The notes below the pieces were generated by a model. That model saw only the letters and a list, made by a program, of their open reading frames with translations, ran no database searches and was not told the origin of the DNA. A stretch of DNA of 64,000 nt from Heliocidaris tuberculata (lineage: Eukaryota; Echinodermata; Echinoidea; Camarodonta; Echinometridae), in the NCBI GenBank assembly GCA_025618425.1, contig CM046848.1, positions 24,822,624 to 24,886,623 on the forward strand, written 5' to 3'. Shown piece after piece: positions 9,138 through 17,690 of the stretch. Both the position numbers and the translations under genes were made by a program. Positions within the stretch are counted from its first letter, which is position 1. Each line of letters starts with the position of its first letter.

Positions 9138-10849
9138 CCTGTGAGGAGTGTGGGAAAGATGATAGCGGTGAGACACAAGGGTATAAAGTTGTTGAGCAAC
9201 GCCATTTATGTCCAACATGTACCCGCAATCTCGCAAGCGCCATTTTGGCCGACGTTTCCCATGGAGCTATTAAGTGGCCGTGCCCGCAACACGAGTGCAA
9301 AGAAGTGGAACTGCTCTGCTGCAAATGCAAAGTGCCACTGTGCCACACATGTGCACTGACATCTCACCATGGACATCAGATGCAAGACATCGAGAAGTTC
9401 TTCGCTGAGAAGAGAGAAACCGTGAAAAAAGATGTTGAAGAGATTTCAGCAAAGCAGGTCGAGACGCAGAGGTTTCTGGAGAAGATAGAGCGCTGCTCGC
9501 TGGAGATAGATGATCACTTCAAAGACATTGAGGATAAGGTATCGGCCACATTCCAGACAAAGTCACAAGACCAGGAAGAGTGGAGAACCGTACAAATAGC
9601 CAAGATAAATACAGGAGCAGAAGAACTAATCAGACTTATAAATAACAGGCGTCAATCCGAGATTGCAGAAATCAATGAAAAATATCATAAAGAACGTGAA
9701 ACATTAGTTACAAATCGCGACGATGTTCTTTCAGAGTTGAAAGTTATCATAAATAATGTTTCTCGAATGACCTCAGATGCCAAGACAACAACAAAGGCCA
9801 TAAGTGTTGAGTTAGAGAGCGCGGCTGCAGTCGCGAAGTCCATGGTGGTCGATTGTGATGGTGAAACCTTTCACGAACAAGTCGCCAAGTTTCATGAGAT
9901 GGATATGGAAAAGTTACCCTCCTTGAAGCACGATCATCTCGACAGGATCTTAATGGTGACAAAGAAGATACGTTTTAAGAGAGTGGACGAAGAACAAAGC
10001 ATTGGTACACTGACCGGAAGGAAGGCTTCCTATGAGATGGTCAAGACGGTGAACATTTCTTCAGATGTCCCGGAGCCATTTCTTCTGGGGGCGATAGATG
10101 AGCAGACAGTGGTCTTTCGGAATGGCAATGGATCGGCGATATACAAAGTAGACGTTGAGTCCGGGTGCATGGAAACATTGTTGACTGACCAGAAGGCTAG
10201 AGGTATTTGGGACTTAGCATTCCTCCCTGATAAAGGTTTTATATATAGTGATTATAATGCAGGGTTACTTCAGATCTGTGACGAAGACGGTAAACAAGAA
10301 CGGTCTATAGCTTTACCTAACGATGAATCGCGTTTTGCCTTCCTCGCTATCGACAGAAATGGCAAAGTACTCGCTACTAGCCCCAACAGTGGCGAGATCC
10401 ACGTGGTCGATCCTTTGACAGGATCACATCTTGGCAAGATTGTGGATGTAGAATGCAAGCCAATCATGGGTTGCGGAACATTTGCAAACGGAGATATCAT
10501 GGTTTGTTCTGAAAACTCGGATATCTGCAGAATCTTTCGAGAAACAGGTGAAGTCCAAATGAAGCTTTCAATGGCTGACTGGAGCCGAAGAATTAACTGT
10601 CACGTCGGCGCAGATGACCTGATCTACGTAACATATCGTACGGGATCGAACCAACAATACACTGGCTCCGTTAGTGTCATCTCCCCAGATGGACTTATTC
10701 GGAAAGAAAAGATGATCGAGTTTCCGACGTCATCTGTCTACCGCTATCGTCCGAGATGCGTCGTTCCTGTACCCGGTACAATCTTCATCCTGAATGGAAA
10801 TGTCCTCCTCATTTACAAAGAGATACCTGGCGTCAAAGATCTCCTTTGA
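9110..10849 (+). CDS. B-box/coiled-coil/beta-propeller-like protein (TRIM-related, no RING)
   Basis: A 579-residue intronless frame. Seen: a four-cysteine module C11-x2-C14 and C34-x2-C37; then a type-2 B-box at about residues 58-89 (C58-x2-H61, C70, C73, C78-x2-C81, H86-x2-H89); a long charged helical, coiled-coil-like stretch at about 95-270; then at about 310-575 repeated beta-rich segments (FLLGAIDEQTVVFRNGNG, IWDLAFLPDKGFIYSD, SRFAFLAIDRNGKVLATS) resembling NHL/WD-type propeller blades. TRIM relatives use the B-box and coiled coil to dimerise and the propeller to bind partners. There is no RING finger, so ubiquitin-ligase activity is not predicted; the N-terminal cysteines may be a reduced B-box 1 or RING remnant. 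Such single-exon B-box genes are numerous in marine deuterostomes. Role here unknown: scaffolding or innate sensing are possibilities only. Good protein continuity and higher GC than the flanks support a real gene. Confidence 0.88.
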   Translation: MASLFDSPMTCEECGKDDSGETQGYKVVEQRHLCPTCTRNLASAILADVSHGAIKWPCPQHECKEVELLCCKCKVPLCHTCALTSHHGHQMQDIEKFFAEKRETVKKDVEEISAKQVETQRFLEKIERCSLEIDDHFKDIEDKVSATFQTKSQDQEEWRTVQIAKINTGAEELIRLINNRRQSEIAEINEKYHKERETLVTNRDDVLSELKVIINNVSRMTSDAKTTTKAISVELESAAAVAKSMVVDCDGETFHEQVAKFHEMDMEKLPSLKHDHLDRILMVTKKIRFKRVDEEQSIGTLTGRKASYEMVKTVNISSDVPEPFLLGAIDEQTVVFRNGNGSAIYKVDVESGCMETLLTDQKARGIWDLAFLPDKGFIYSDYNAGLLQICDEDGKQERSIALPNDESRFAFLAIDRNGKVLATSPNSGEIHVVDPLTGSHLGKIVDVECKPIMGCGTFANGDIMVCSENSDICRIFRETGEVQMKLSMADWSRRINCHVGADDLIYVTYRTGSNQQYTGSVSVISPDGLIRKEKMIEFPTSSVYRYRPRCVVPVPGTIFILNGNVLLIYKEIPGVKDLL

Positions 10850-11183
10850 GGAGACACAGGATAGAAGATAGGAGCAAGGAGTTATCACAGAATAACTCCT
10901 TGATCAGAGCTTTAATTTTCTTCATGTATAGTCAAGGCAAGGAGTTATCACTCCTCGGTCAAGGCAAATAATTTGCTAGTGAAGAGTGAGACTCTGAGAA
11001 ACTGTTTGATGCTCAATAATTGTACCTCTTGTCCTCGTCTGTTTTGTCTATATACCTTAACACATGTTCACACGATGGGAGCTAAACTTTAAGTTCCACT
11101 TGTAGTTTCAAAACTTTAAGTAAACTTACGGTTATCTTGTAGTTCCAGACCGTATGGACGGACTCGAAGTTTCGAAACTTTAA
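10850..11183. other. 3' flank of the B-box gene and diverged monomer repeats
   Basis: After the stem-loop the sequence becomes repetitive: phrases such as AAACTTTAAGTT and CTTGTAGTTTC recur at about 11085-11180 and again after 12516, showing that the TTAA element at 11184 landed inside an older repeat. No coding signal. Confidence 0.55.
10875..10902 (+). other. Stem-loop just after the B-box stop codon
   Basis: CAAGGAGTTAT and ATAACTCCTTG form an 11-bp stem around a 6-base loop, starting 26 nt after the stop. The left arm recurs at about 10937-10950 with a different continuation (GGAGTTATCACTCC). In a transcript this could be a 3'UTR structure. It does not match the histone stem-loop. Confidence 0.45.
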
Positions 11184-12511
11184 AGTGTACCAACCACCTG
11201 AAAAAATAATTTGTGTACAGCTGGAAAGTATAAAATCAACCTCAAAGAACTTTGTCTGGTATTCTATAGGTCAACAGTTAATGAGTATGAAGGAAATAAA
11301 GGAAAACATGAAAACGCGGAACCGAACTCAGAGTTTGGTTCCGCGCGAGCCTTTACCTTGGCGAGCGCGTACGAGTAGTCTACTCACGAGTCGCTTTTAC
11401 GCTTATAGAGAGTGTAATTAAAATTGCAATATTTCTTCATAAGAGTAATATTTGTGTAACGGCACAGCTCGGCGAGGTGGCCGGTGGCCGCCTACCACCT
11501 CGCCTGGAGTCGTTGCAATGGAAGACGAAGATCACGGAGAAATAAAATGAAGAGTCTGACGAAAAAGTTTCTAAGTTCTTGAAATTAAGTTTATTTCAAA
11601 TCAATGATGATGATGAACTCAACAAAATAACATTTCTGAGTCCCTGAGCTGGACGACCGTTGACAAAATTAGAAAAGCATGGCGAAAACGTTACTGGCAG
11701 AAAAATAAAAAATGGCCAACGAAGATCTGCAACCCCCAAACACCCTCTTCCCTTTTTATATGCCCCCCAGGAAATACCACGTGGAGAACCTTTCCAAAAG
11801 GGCGGATCACCACGACGCAATGCGTAAAATTAATCCCTCCCCATAATTAGCACACGTAAAAGTAGGACTTAATTAACAGCAAATTCGATTTTCCAGGCTG
11901 GAGTTCCTCGGCCCGTCATTGTTTCTTCGCACTTGCGCAACTCTCTCTTCTGCTCTCTCTCATCATTTCTCTTCTTCTACGACTCTCACATCTTAAACTC
12001 CTCTCGTAACTCACTTATCTCTATCACCTGTTCTCTTTCACTAAACGAGCCGGAAAACAACAAGCCTGGAATAAATCAGAAAGAGAAATAATTATTTTCA
12101 GCTGAACTGTCTGCAATTTCTAATTCAGTACAATTATTCATTTCCGACAACCAATCACCGTCCAATACCCCGTACATTAACATTAGTAAACCCCAGACAG
12201 CTCCGAGCCACCCAGTAACAAACTCCACCATGTGATTATTTATAAACTTCAAATATCTTTTAGAAATGTACAAGTGTTTGCATTCTCGCCCATCCACATT
12301 CCAGAACGCCAGCCTGACCCAGAAACACTGGCAACTGAAATGTACTTACAATAGAATGTGGAAGTGCAAGAAGGCAAACGAACTTTCCATCAAAACAAAA
12401 ACAAATCTCAATTTCTGCCTAGCAATATTTGAAGCCCATATTTTGAATATAGTATAACGACATGCAACCTCTAACATACAGAGCAACATTATTTTTGGTG
12501 ATTTGTACCCT
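11184..12511 (+). mobile_element. TTAA-flanked non-autonomous element, copy A (split by a later insertion)
   Basis: Ends are AGTGTACCAACCACC and the complement of GGTGATTTGTACCCT, flanked by TTAA at 11180-11183 and 12512-12515. Homologous copies at 44242-44600 and 48089-48415 are about 330-360 bp, so about 970 bp here is foreign. A GC-rich internal inverted repeat (GCGGAACCGAACTC / TTTGGTTCCGCGC) is shared. The TTAA target suits piggyBac- or Kolobok-type elements. Confidence 0.7.
11455..12423. mobile_element. 969-bp insertion within the TTAA element
   Basis: The interruption is bounded by the 8-bp direct repeat AATATTTG (11447-11454 and 12424-12431), and the sequence resumes exactly where copies B and C continue. 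It starts TGTAACGGC and ends near CTAGCA, which would fit a solo LTR, but a 7-8-bp duplication is long for an LTR element and no terminal inverted repeat beyond TG/CA is seen. No coding frame of note. Confidence 0.6.
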
Positions 12512-12650
12512 TTAAGTTACTTGTAGTTTAAGAACCACAAGCGAGCTCGTGGCTAACGCCGAAACCACGAGCAGCGGGGGTCCTCCGTCGCAGTTTCGGA
12601 CCATGTGAACGGAATAAACTTTAAGTTTCGCAAACTCGTAGTGATGACCT

Positions 12651-13256
12651 CGCTGTTCATGTTAAACTTCCGGGTCATACTCTTCGCGCGAATTATGAAC
12701 ACAAGATCTATATGTGTACTGTACACACAATCTATATCTACTCGATCGCTCGGCTTGTAGTTTCAGAACAACGAGCATGTGAACCCTCGTCTTGGTTAGT
12801 GAGTCGTTGTTTCGTTAACTTAAAGTTATTGAATGTCTGAATTACAGGACATCGCTGTTCATGTTAAACTTCCGGGTCATACTCTTCGCGCGAATTATGA
12901 ACACAGGATCTGTATGTGTACTGTACGCACAATCTATATCTACTCGATCGCTCAGCTTGTAGTTTCAGAACAACGAGTATGTGAACCCTCGTCGTGGTTA
13001 GTGAGTCGTTGTTTCGTTAACTTAAAGTTATTGAATGTCTGAATTACAGGACATCGCTGTTCATGTTAAACTTCCGGGTCATACTCTTCGCGCGAATTAT
13101 GAACACAAGATCTATATGTGTACTGTACACACAATCTATATCTACTCGATCGCTCGGCTTGTAGTTTCAGAACAACGAGCATGTGAACCCTCGTCTTGGT
13201 TAGTGAGTCGTTGTTTCGTTAACTTAAAGTTATTGAATGTCTGAATTACAGGACAT
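12651..13256 (+). repeat. Exact 3 x 202-bp tandem array
   Basis: Units 12651-12852, 12853-13054 and 13055-13256. Read by eye, units 1 and 3 are identical and unit 2 differs at about six positions. Each begins CGCTGTTCATGTTAAAC and ends CTGAATTACAGGACAT. The open frames across it start in the unit repeat and look incidental. Confidence 0.9.
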
Positions 13257-15452
13257 GAGTGATGTTTTTTATTCTTCAACTTACCAACAACGCTTGGTAA
13301 GAGAAGGAAACATTGCATGAAGTATCTGATTTTAATCCTATTGTATCACCAAAGAAACTGTCTACTCTTGTTTGGAATGGTTTATTACCTGAATAGAATA
13401 AATATTACGTAATACTTGCGGTTTTGGGAAATATCAAAATTATTTAAAAATCACAAACAATGACAAACACTGGACACATTTGAAACATGGGAGGATTTCA
13501 AGAGCAATTTTTTTTATGAGACTTTGCTACGATGATGGTTTTCTACATGCGAATAAAAAGAATGAAAAAAATCACAAATTATTTTGTTAACCTTTTCCAG
13601 AACTCAACCTTCTATATATAATGATTAGGTTTCTAATAATGTTGACCATTTCAATTCTAATTTGTTAATTTTTAATAATGAAATAAATCATCTTCATGAA
13701 TGGAATAATCGGGAGCTTTTTTTTTTTTTTAATCGAAGACGACCTTATTGTTGAATTAAATACCATTATTTTATTCAGTTGTTTTTAATGATTGAACATA
13801 TTGTAGTATATTTGTTATCTATAATGAAACATGAAGAACCACTCACGGTTTGAATCTCTATGGCCATTAAGCTTAGATTTTTTGAAGAGATGCAATGTGA
13901 TATGCACTTTAACAGCGAGGGAGAAATTATAAACCAAATACTTAGATTATGCAAACTTTAGTCATGTGGTCAGGTGTCATGACACGGCACTGACAATTCA
14001 TTGATTTAAAATGTTTCTCTCTACCCGGGTGTATAAATTGGTAACTGTGAAGATGCGAGCTTCATTGTGGTTTGATCTAGCATAATTATGTATATCTATA
14101 TTTTTTCTGGTCAATATATTTACATGTTAAAAAAAAAATACGTTTGTCATTATTTCGAGGGATCCACATACTACAAGCTTTGCTTTTCAGTGGATCCCTC
14201 CATTTCCACAGGTTTAACTTAAAAAACAAAAACAAAAAAAAAACACTATTATACTGGATGTCTATGTATACTTTCTATTTTATAACTTTAAACCATGTAA
14301 AATGTATTTTGTTATTGAATATTGAATTGTATATTTGATGTCTTGTTAAAATCACTGTTCTGTTGGAAATGAAAATAAAACTGAAACTGAAAACTGAAAT
14401 TATAACGGCGATTGTTTTAATACTGCTTAGGAGTGGAAAGTGTACAATCCACTGTTACCATGGTGACAGCTGGGGAGTATAAAATAATGTACACTCTTAA
14501 AAATAAGCTGTTAAACCACCATTTAAAAGGACCGAGGAGTGACCACTTTTTCAAAATGGCTGATTAACTCTTTTAACCTGCTGGATTCAGCCTTTATAGT
14601 GTTGCATCCAGCATGTTAAAACTGTAAACCCTGCCATTTTGAAAAAAGTGGTCATCCTCGGTCATTTTAAATGGTGATTTAACACTTTTTTTTCTTGTGT
14701 ATAGGGTATGCTCTGAACGGTGTTTAAATTGCCGAAGGCCTACATTAAGATGTTGTAAAATATTAGTGGCAGGCGTTCGTTAATGAGTCACTGTACAAAA
14801 ATTGCTTTGTGGACTTCTGTTGAGTACGTGTCAAAATTAATTTTCACCACGCTGATTAAAAATAATGTTCGCCTAAAATGATTTGTGAAGTTCGTGCCAT
14901 CGGCCCGTTCCCCCCCCCCCCCTTTAAAACCAAACAGTGCATATCTTAAGTACACACAAAACAATGTGCTCCTAATTGTGTTTTTGTTCCCCCATTAAAA
15001 TGTTTGGACCCAACGGCATCTTTCCGATATGATAACGCCTTATTTATTGGTTGGTTGTTGCTGTTAGTTTGTTTGTTTGTTTTTTGCTTTTTTGCTTTTT
15101 TCGCAATTCCTCCCCCCTCCATACAAAATCCTTAACCCGCCCCTGTTTGTATATAACCGTATTCCCAAATGTGTAATTTAATCATGTACAAAACCGCAAG
15201 TCCGTATCGTTTTGTATATCTGCATGATTATAAACTGTTCCACAGAACATAATGGCCGTTTCGCTACAACAATCTTCCGGAATCAGTACACTAAACTATA
15301 CATTGTGAGCCAATAAAAAGGAAACCCAGATTCAACCCTAAAGTTCGTTGCAATCAGTACCTATGGATTTAATCAACGATACTTATATTGTAACCTATCA
15401 TGTTTCCTTTAATCTGACACCTTGATCAATAAAATCCGACCATGAACAGCTG
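13257..15452. other. Repeat-rich intergenic region
   Basis: AT-rich sequence. About 13440-13640 resembles the dispersed family seen at 31890-32150, including the phrase CCTTTTCCAGAACTCAAC. It also contains the foldback element at 14492-14699 and an oligo-C tract near 14911. No coding region could be supported. Confidence 0.55.
14492..14699. mobile_element. Foldback MITE, 208 bp, TA target duplication
   Basis: The arms pair over about 70 bp (ACCATTTAAAAGGACCGAGG against ACCATTTAAAATGACCGAGG, then GACCACTTTTT-CAAAATGG), flanked by TA at 14490-14491 and 14700-14701. Ends CACTCTTAAAAAT. No ORF. Confidence 0.75.
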
Positions 15453-15584
15453 GGCATCGTTTCATCAAACCGTCATAAGTACAAGTTCGCCGACATCCTA
15501 TTGAAACGCGTGTTAATTTTAATACACGCGTTTCAATGTGATGTCGGCGAACTTGTACTTATGACCGTTTGATGAAACGCTGCC
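15453..15584. mobile_element. Palindromic MITE, 132 bp, CTG target duplication
   Basis: Nearly the whole element is one inverted repeat: GGCATCGTTTCATCAAAC at one end, complement GGCAGCGTTTCATCAAAC at the other, then about 30 bp of almost perfect pairing including ACAAGTTCGCCGACATC. The centre GAAACGCGTGTTAA is also palindromic. CTG flanks both sides (15450-15452, 15585-15587). The CWG target duplication is known for PIF/Harbinger elements. Confidence 0.8.
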
Positions 15585-15732
15585 CTGAACAGTAGTAACA
15601 TGTTTTCCTGATGTATGTCAAATTTGCCTCTGCCCAAGTTTTGAATGAAATGAACAGTCAACCCTCCATTCCAGTTGAATGCTCTCACAAATAATGAAAG
15701 TAAATCCTGAACACAATTTAGCCCAAACTTGG

Positions 15733-15877
15733 TGTTGTGTTCTGTACAAAACAAATGTAAAGTCTGGAGACAAGACTACGAGGTTCTGTTACGATGGCGA
15801 AATTAAAGTTTTGTGAGTTTTTATGATCTCGTACTTCTGGGATTTGTTTCCATCATTTCGATGTCCACTACATAACA
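15733..15877 (+). repeat. 5' LTR (145 bp)
   Basis: Starts TGTTGTGTTCTGTAC and ends CTACATAACA. It is matched by the 3' LTR with one single-base length difference in an A run and one substitution (CATCATTTCG versus CATCATTCCG). Confidence 0.95.
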
Positions 15878-15879
15878 TT

Positions 15880-15893
15880 TGGCGACGAGGATG
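15880..15893 (+). other. Primer-binding site, tRNA-Ser-like
   Basis: TGGCGACGAGGATG begins two bases after the LTR. It resembles the complement of the 3' end (with CCA) of eukaryotic tRNA-Ser(GCU), TGGCGACGAGGGTG, with one mismatch. It overlaps the gag start codon at 15891. Confidence 0.7.
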
Positions 15894-17690
15894 ACGGGTC
15901 TACAACCCCCTCCACCGTTTCTGAGCACCCCAGGTCCTCCTGCCATAGCATGGAAGCAATGGAAAGGACTTTTTCAGACCTATATGATTGCAAGTGGTGC
16001 AACCAAATTTGGGGAGGAACGCCGTCGTGCCTTACTACTACATTGCTTGGGGCCTGAAGGGCAACGTGTGTACAGTACGCTCCCGGCAACGGTACCGGCA
16101 GAGAGTGGCCAGGCAGAGGCAGCCGCTGATGGGTCTACCACGTCTACGTATGAGGAAGCGTTTGCACGCCTCAACAAGCATTTTAGTCCTGCAGTCAATG
16201 TTGTAGCTGCAAGATATCAATTTCGGCAACGAGCTCAACGGCAGGATGAGTTGGTCGATGATTACGTAAGTGCCTTACGTGAACTTTCCATAAACTGTGA
16301 CTTTGGCAAATTCAGTGATGAATTTATCCGGGATCAACTTGTTGAAAAGACACCTTCTGATCGTATTCGTGAACGTCTGTTGATTGAACCGGCCCTTACC
16401 TTACAAACTGCACTCACAATCACAAGGCAAATGGAGAGTGCAGCTAGAGATGCTCGCGTGATCGACTCTGCTTCTGCTACTGCTGAGCCGGTTCATGCTG
16501 TTGGCCATGCTCCGCTCCCCATGAAACAGCAACGCAAGCATCGCAAGAAGCGTGGTTCAGCTCCAAAGCAACAAAATGTGAGGACTCCTAATGGCTTTAC
16601 TGCATGTTACCGCTGTGGTAAAAAATCTCACAAGGCGAATGATGTGTCGTGCAAGGCGAGAGAGGCTATATGTAATGCTTGTGGGATTAAGGGACACTTT
16701 GCAAAAGTTTGTAAGTCCCGACAGCAAACTGTTCACCACATCTCTTCGGGACAGTCACACCCAGAGAGTTTTGAAGTCTTGACCATTCACCCATCGAAGG
16801 ACTCCTTCTTGTTTCCAGTTACTTTGGATGACTCGGTGAAGCTTGACATGGTGTTCGATACAGGATCCCCTGTGTCAATCATACCGATCGACACCTTCGA
16901 CAGGCATTTCACGCGGGAAGCTCTTCTTCCACCCAGAGCCATTCTTACTACATTCCTACGTGATGAGATTCCAGTTATTGGGATGTTAGCTGTCAATGTT
17001 TCCCATGGTGACCTCACAGTCAAAGGTGAATTCTTCGTGGCTGAGAGAGGAAGCAGTATCATGGGGCGAGATCTCATGGAGTTGCTGCATGTGCTACCAA
17101 AGCTACCAGATCAGGTCAATACTGTCAATGCAGAAGTGTGTGGAGAGTTCAAGGAACTCTTCAGTGGCTGTGTTGGACTCGCAAGGGGGTACGTTCATCG
17201 CATCAGGGTGAAACCAGAGGTTAAGCCAGTTACCCACAAGTTGCGTCGCCTACCTTTTGCTCTACGTGACAAGGTATCTGCAGAGCTTGCTCGATTGGAG
17301 AAAGCAGATATCATTGAAAAGGTAGATGCTAGTGAATGGATCTCTCCTCTTGTGGTGGTCCACAAGAAGTCTGGTGACATCCGCCTTTGCGTAGACCTCC
17401 GTGCAGTCAACAAAGCGATTGTTGAAGACAAGTTCCCACTTCCCAACATACAGGACTTGTTTGCAGAGCTAAGAGGAGCTAGCGTATTCAGTTCTCTTGA
17501 CCTAGCTTTTGCTTATCATCAGGTTCTCCTACATGAAGAGTCGCGGGATATGACAACCTTCATTACACACGATGGATTGTTCCGATTCAAGCGCGTGTGT
17601 TTTGGACTCTCTTCAGCACCATCAGCTTTTTCAAAAGCTGATGTCATCCGTTTTGAGAGGGTTGAGTGGAGTTCAGTGTTATTCGGATGA
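15891..17690 (+). CDS. Gag-protease-RT (5' part of the Ty3/Gypsy polyprotein)
   Basis: Opens with ATG inside the primer site. Residues about 1-230 are gag-like. A cysteine-rich zinc-knuckle region follows at about 238-275, where the second knuckle CNACGIKGHFAKVC is a canonical C-x2-C-x4-H-x4-C and the first is irregular. The aspartic protease has FDTGS at about 322, and reverse transcriptase starts at about 444 (DLAFAYHQV). Frame is lost at a run of five T at 17627-17631; after that the reading is out of register and stops at 17690. The shift reads as one extra base. It lies inside RT just before the catalytic aspartates, so it is not a programmed gag-pol shift; it is a mutation or sequencing error. 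Confidence 0.9.
   Translation: MTGLQPPPPFLSTPGPPAIAWKQWKGLFQTYMIASGATKFGEERRRALLLHCLGPEGQRVYSTLPATVPAESGQAEAAADGSTTSTYEEAFARLNKHFSPAVNVVAARYQFRQRAQRQDELVDDYVSALRELSINCDFGKFSDEFIRDQLVEKTPSDRIRERLLIEPALTLQTALTITRQMESAARDARVIDSASATAEPVHAVGHAPLPMKQQRKHRKKRGSAPKQQNVRTPNGFTACYRCGKKSHKANDVSCKAREAICNACGIKGHFAKVCKSRQQTVHHISSGQSHPESFEVLTIHPSKDSFLFPVTLDDSVKLDMVFDTGSPVSIIPIDTFDRHFTREALLPPRAILTTFLRDEIPVIGMLAVNVSHGDLTVKGEFFVAERGSSIMGRDLMELLHVLPKLPDQVNTVNAEVCGEFKELFSGCVGLARGYVHRIRVKPEVKPVTHKLRRLPFALRDKVSAELARLEKADIIEKVDASEWISPLVVVHKKSGDIRLCVDLRAVNKAIVEDKFPLPNIQDLFAELRGASVFSSLDLAFAYHQVLLHEESRDMTTFITHDGLFRFKRVCFGLSSAPSAFSKADVIRFERVEWSSVLFG

Noticed and set aside
9102..10849. Intronless B-box gene as a processed pseudogene
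   Set aside because: The frame is intact over 579 codons and splice signals sit upstream of the start; a poly(A) tail and target duplication were not seen.
12833..13244. Two identical-looking 69-codon frames
   Set aside because: They restate the 202-bp tandem repeat. The repeat length is not a multiple of three (202), and each frame stops within its unit.
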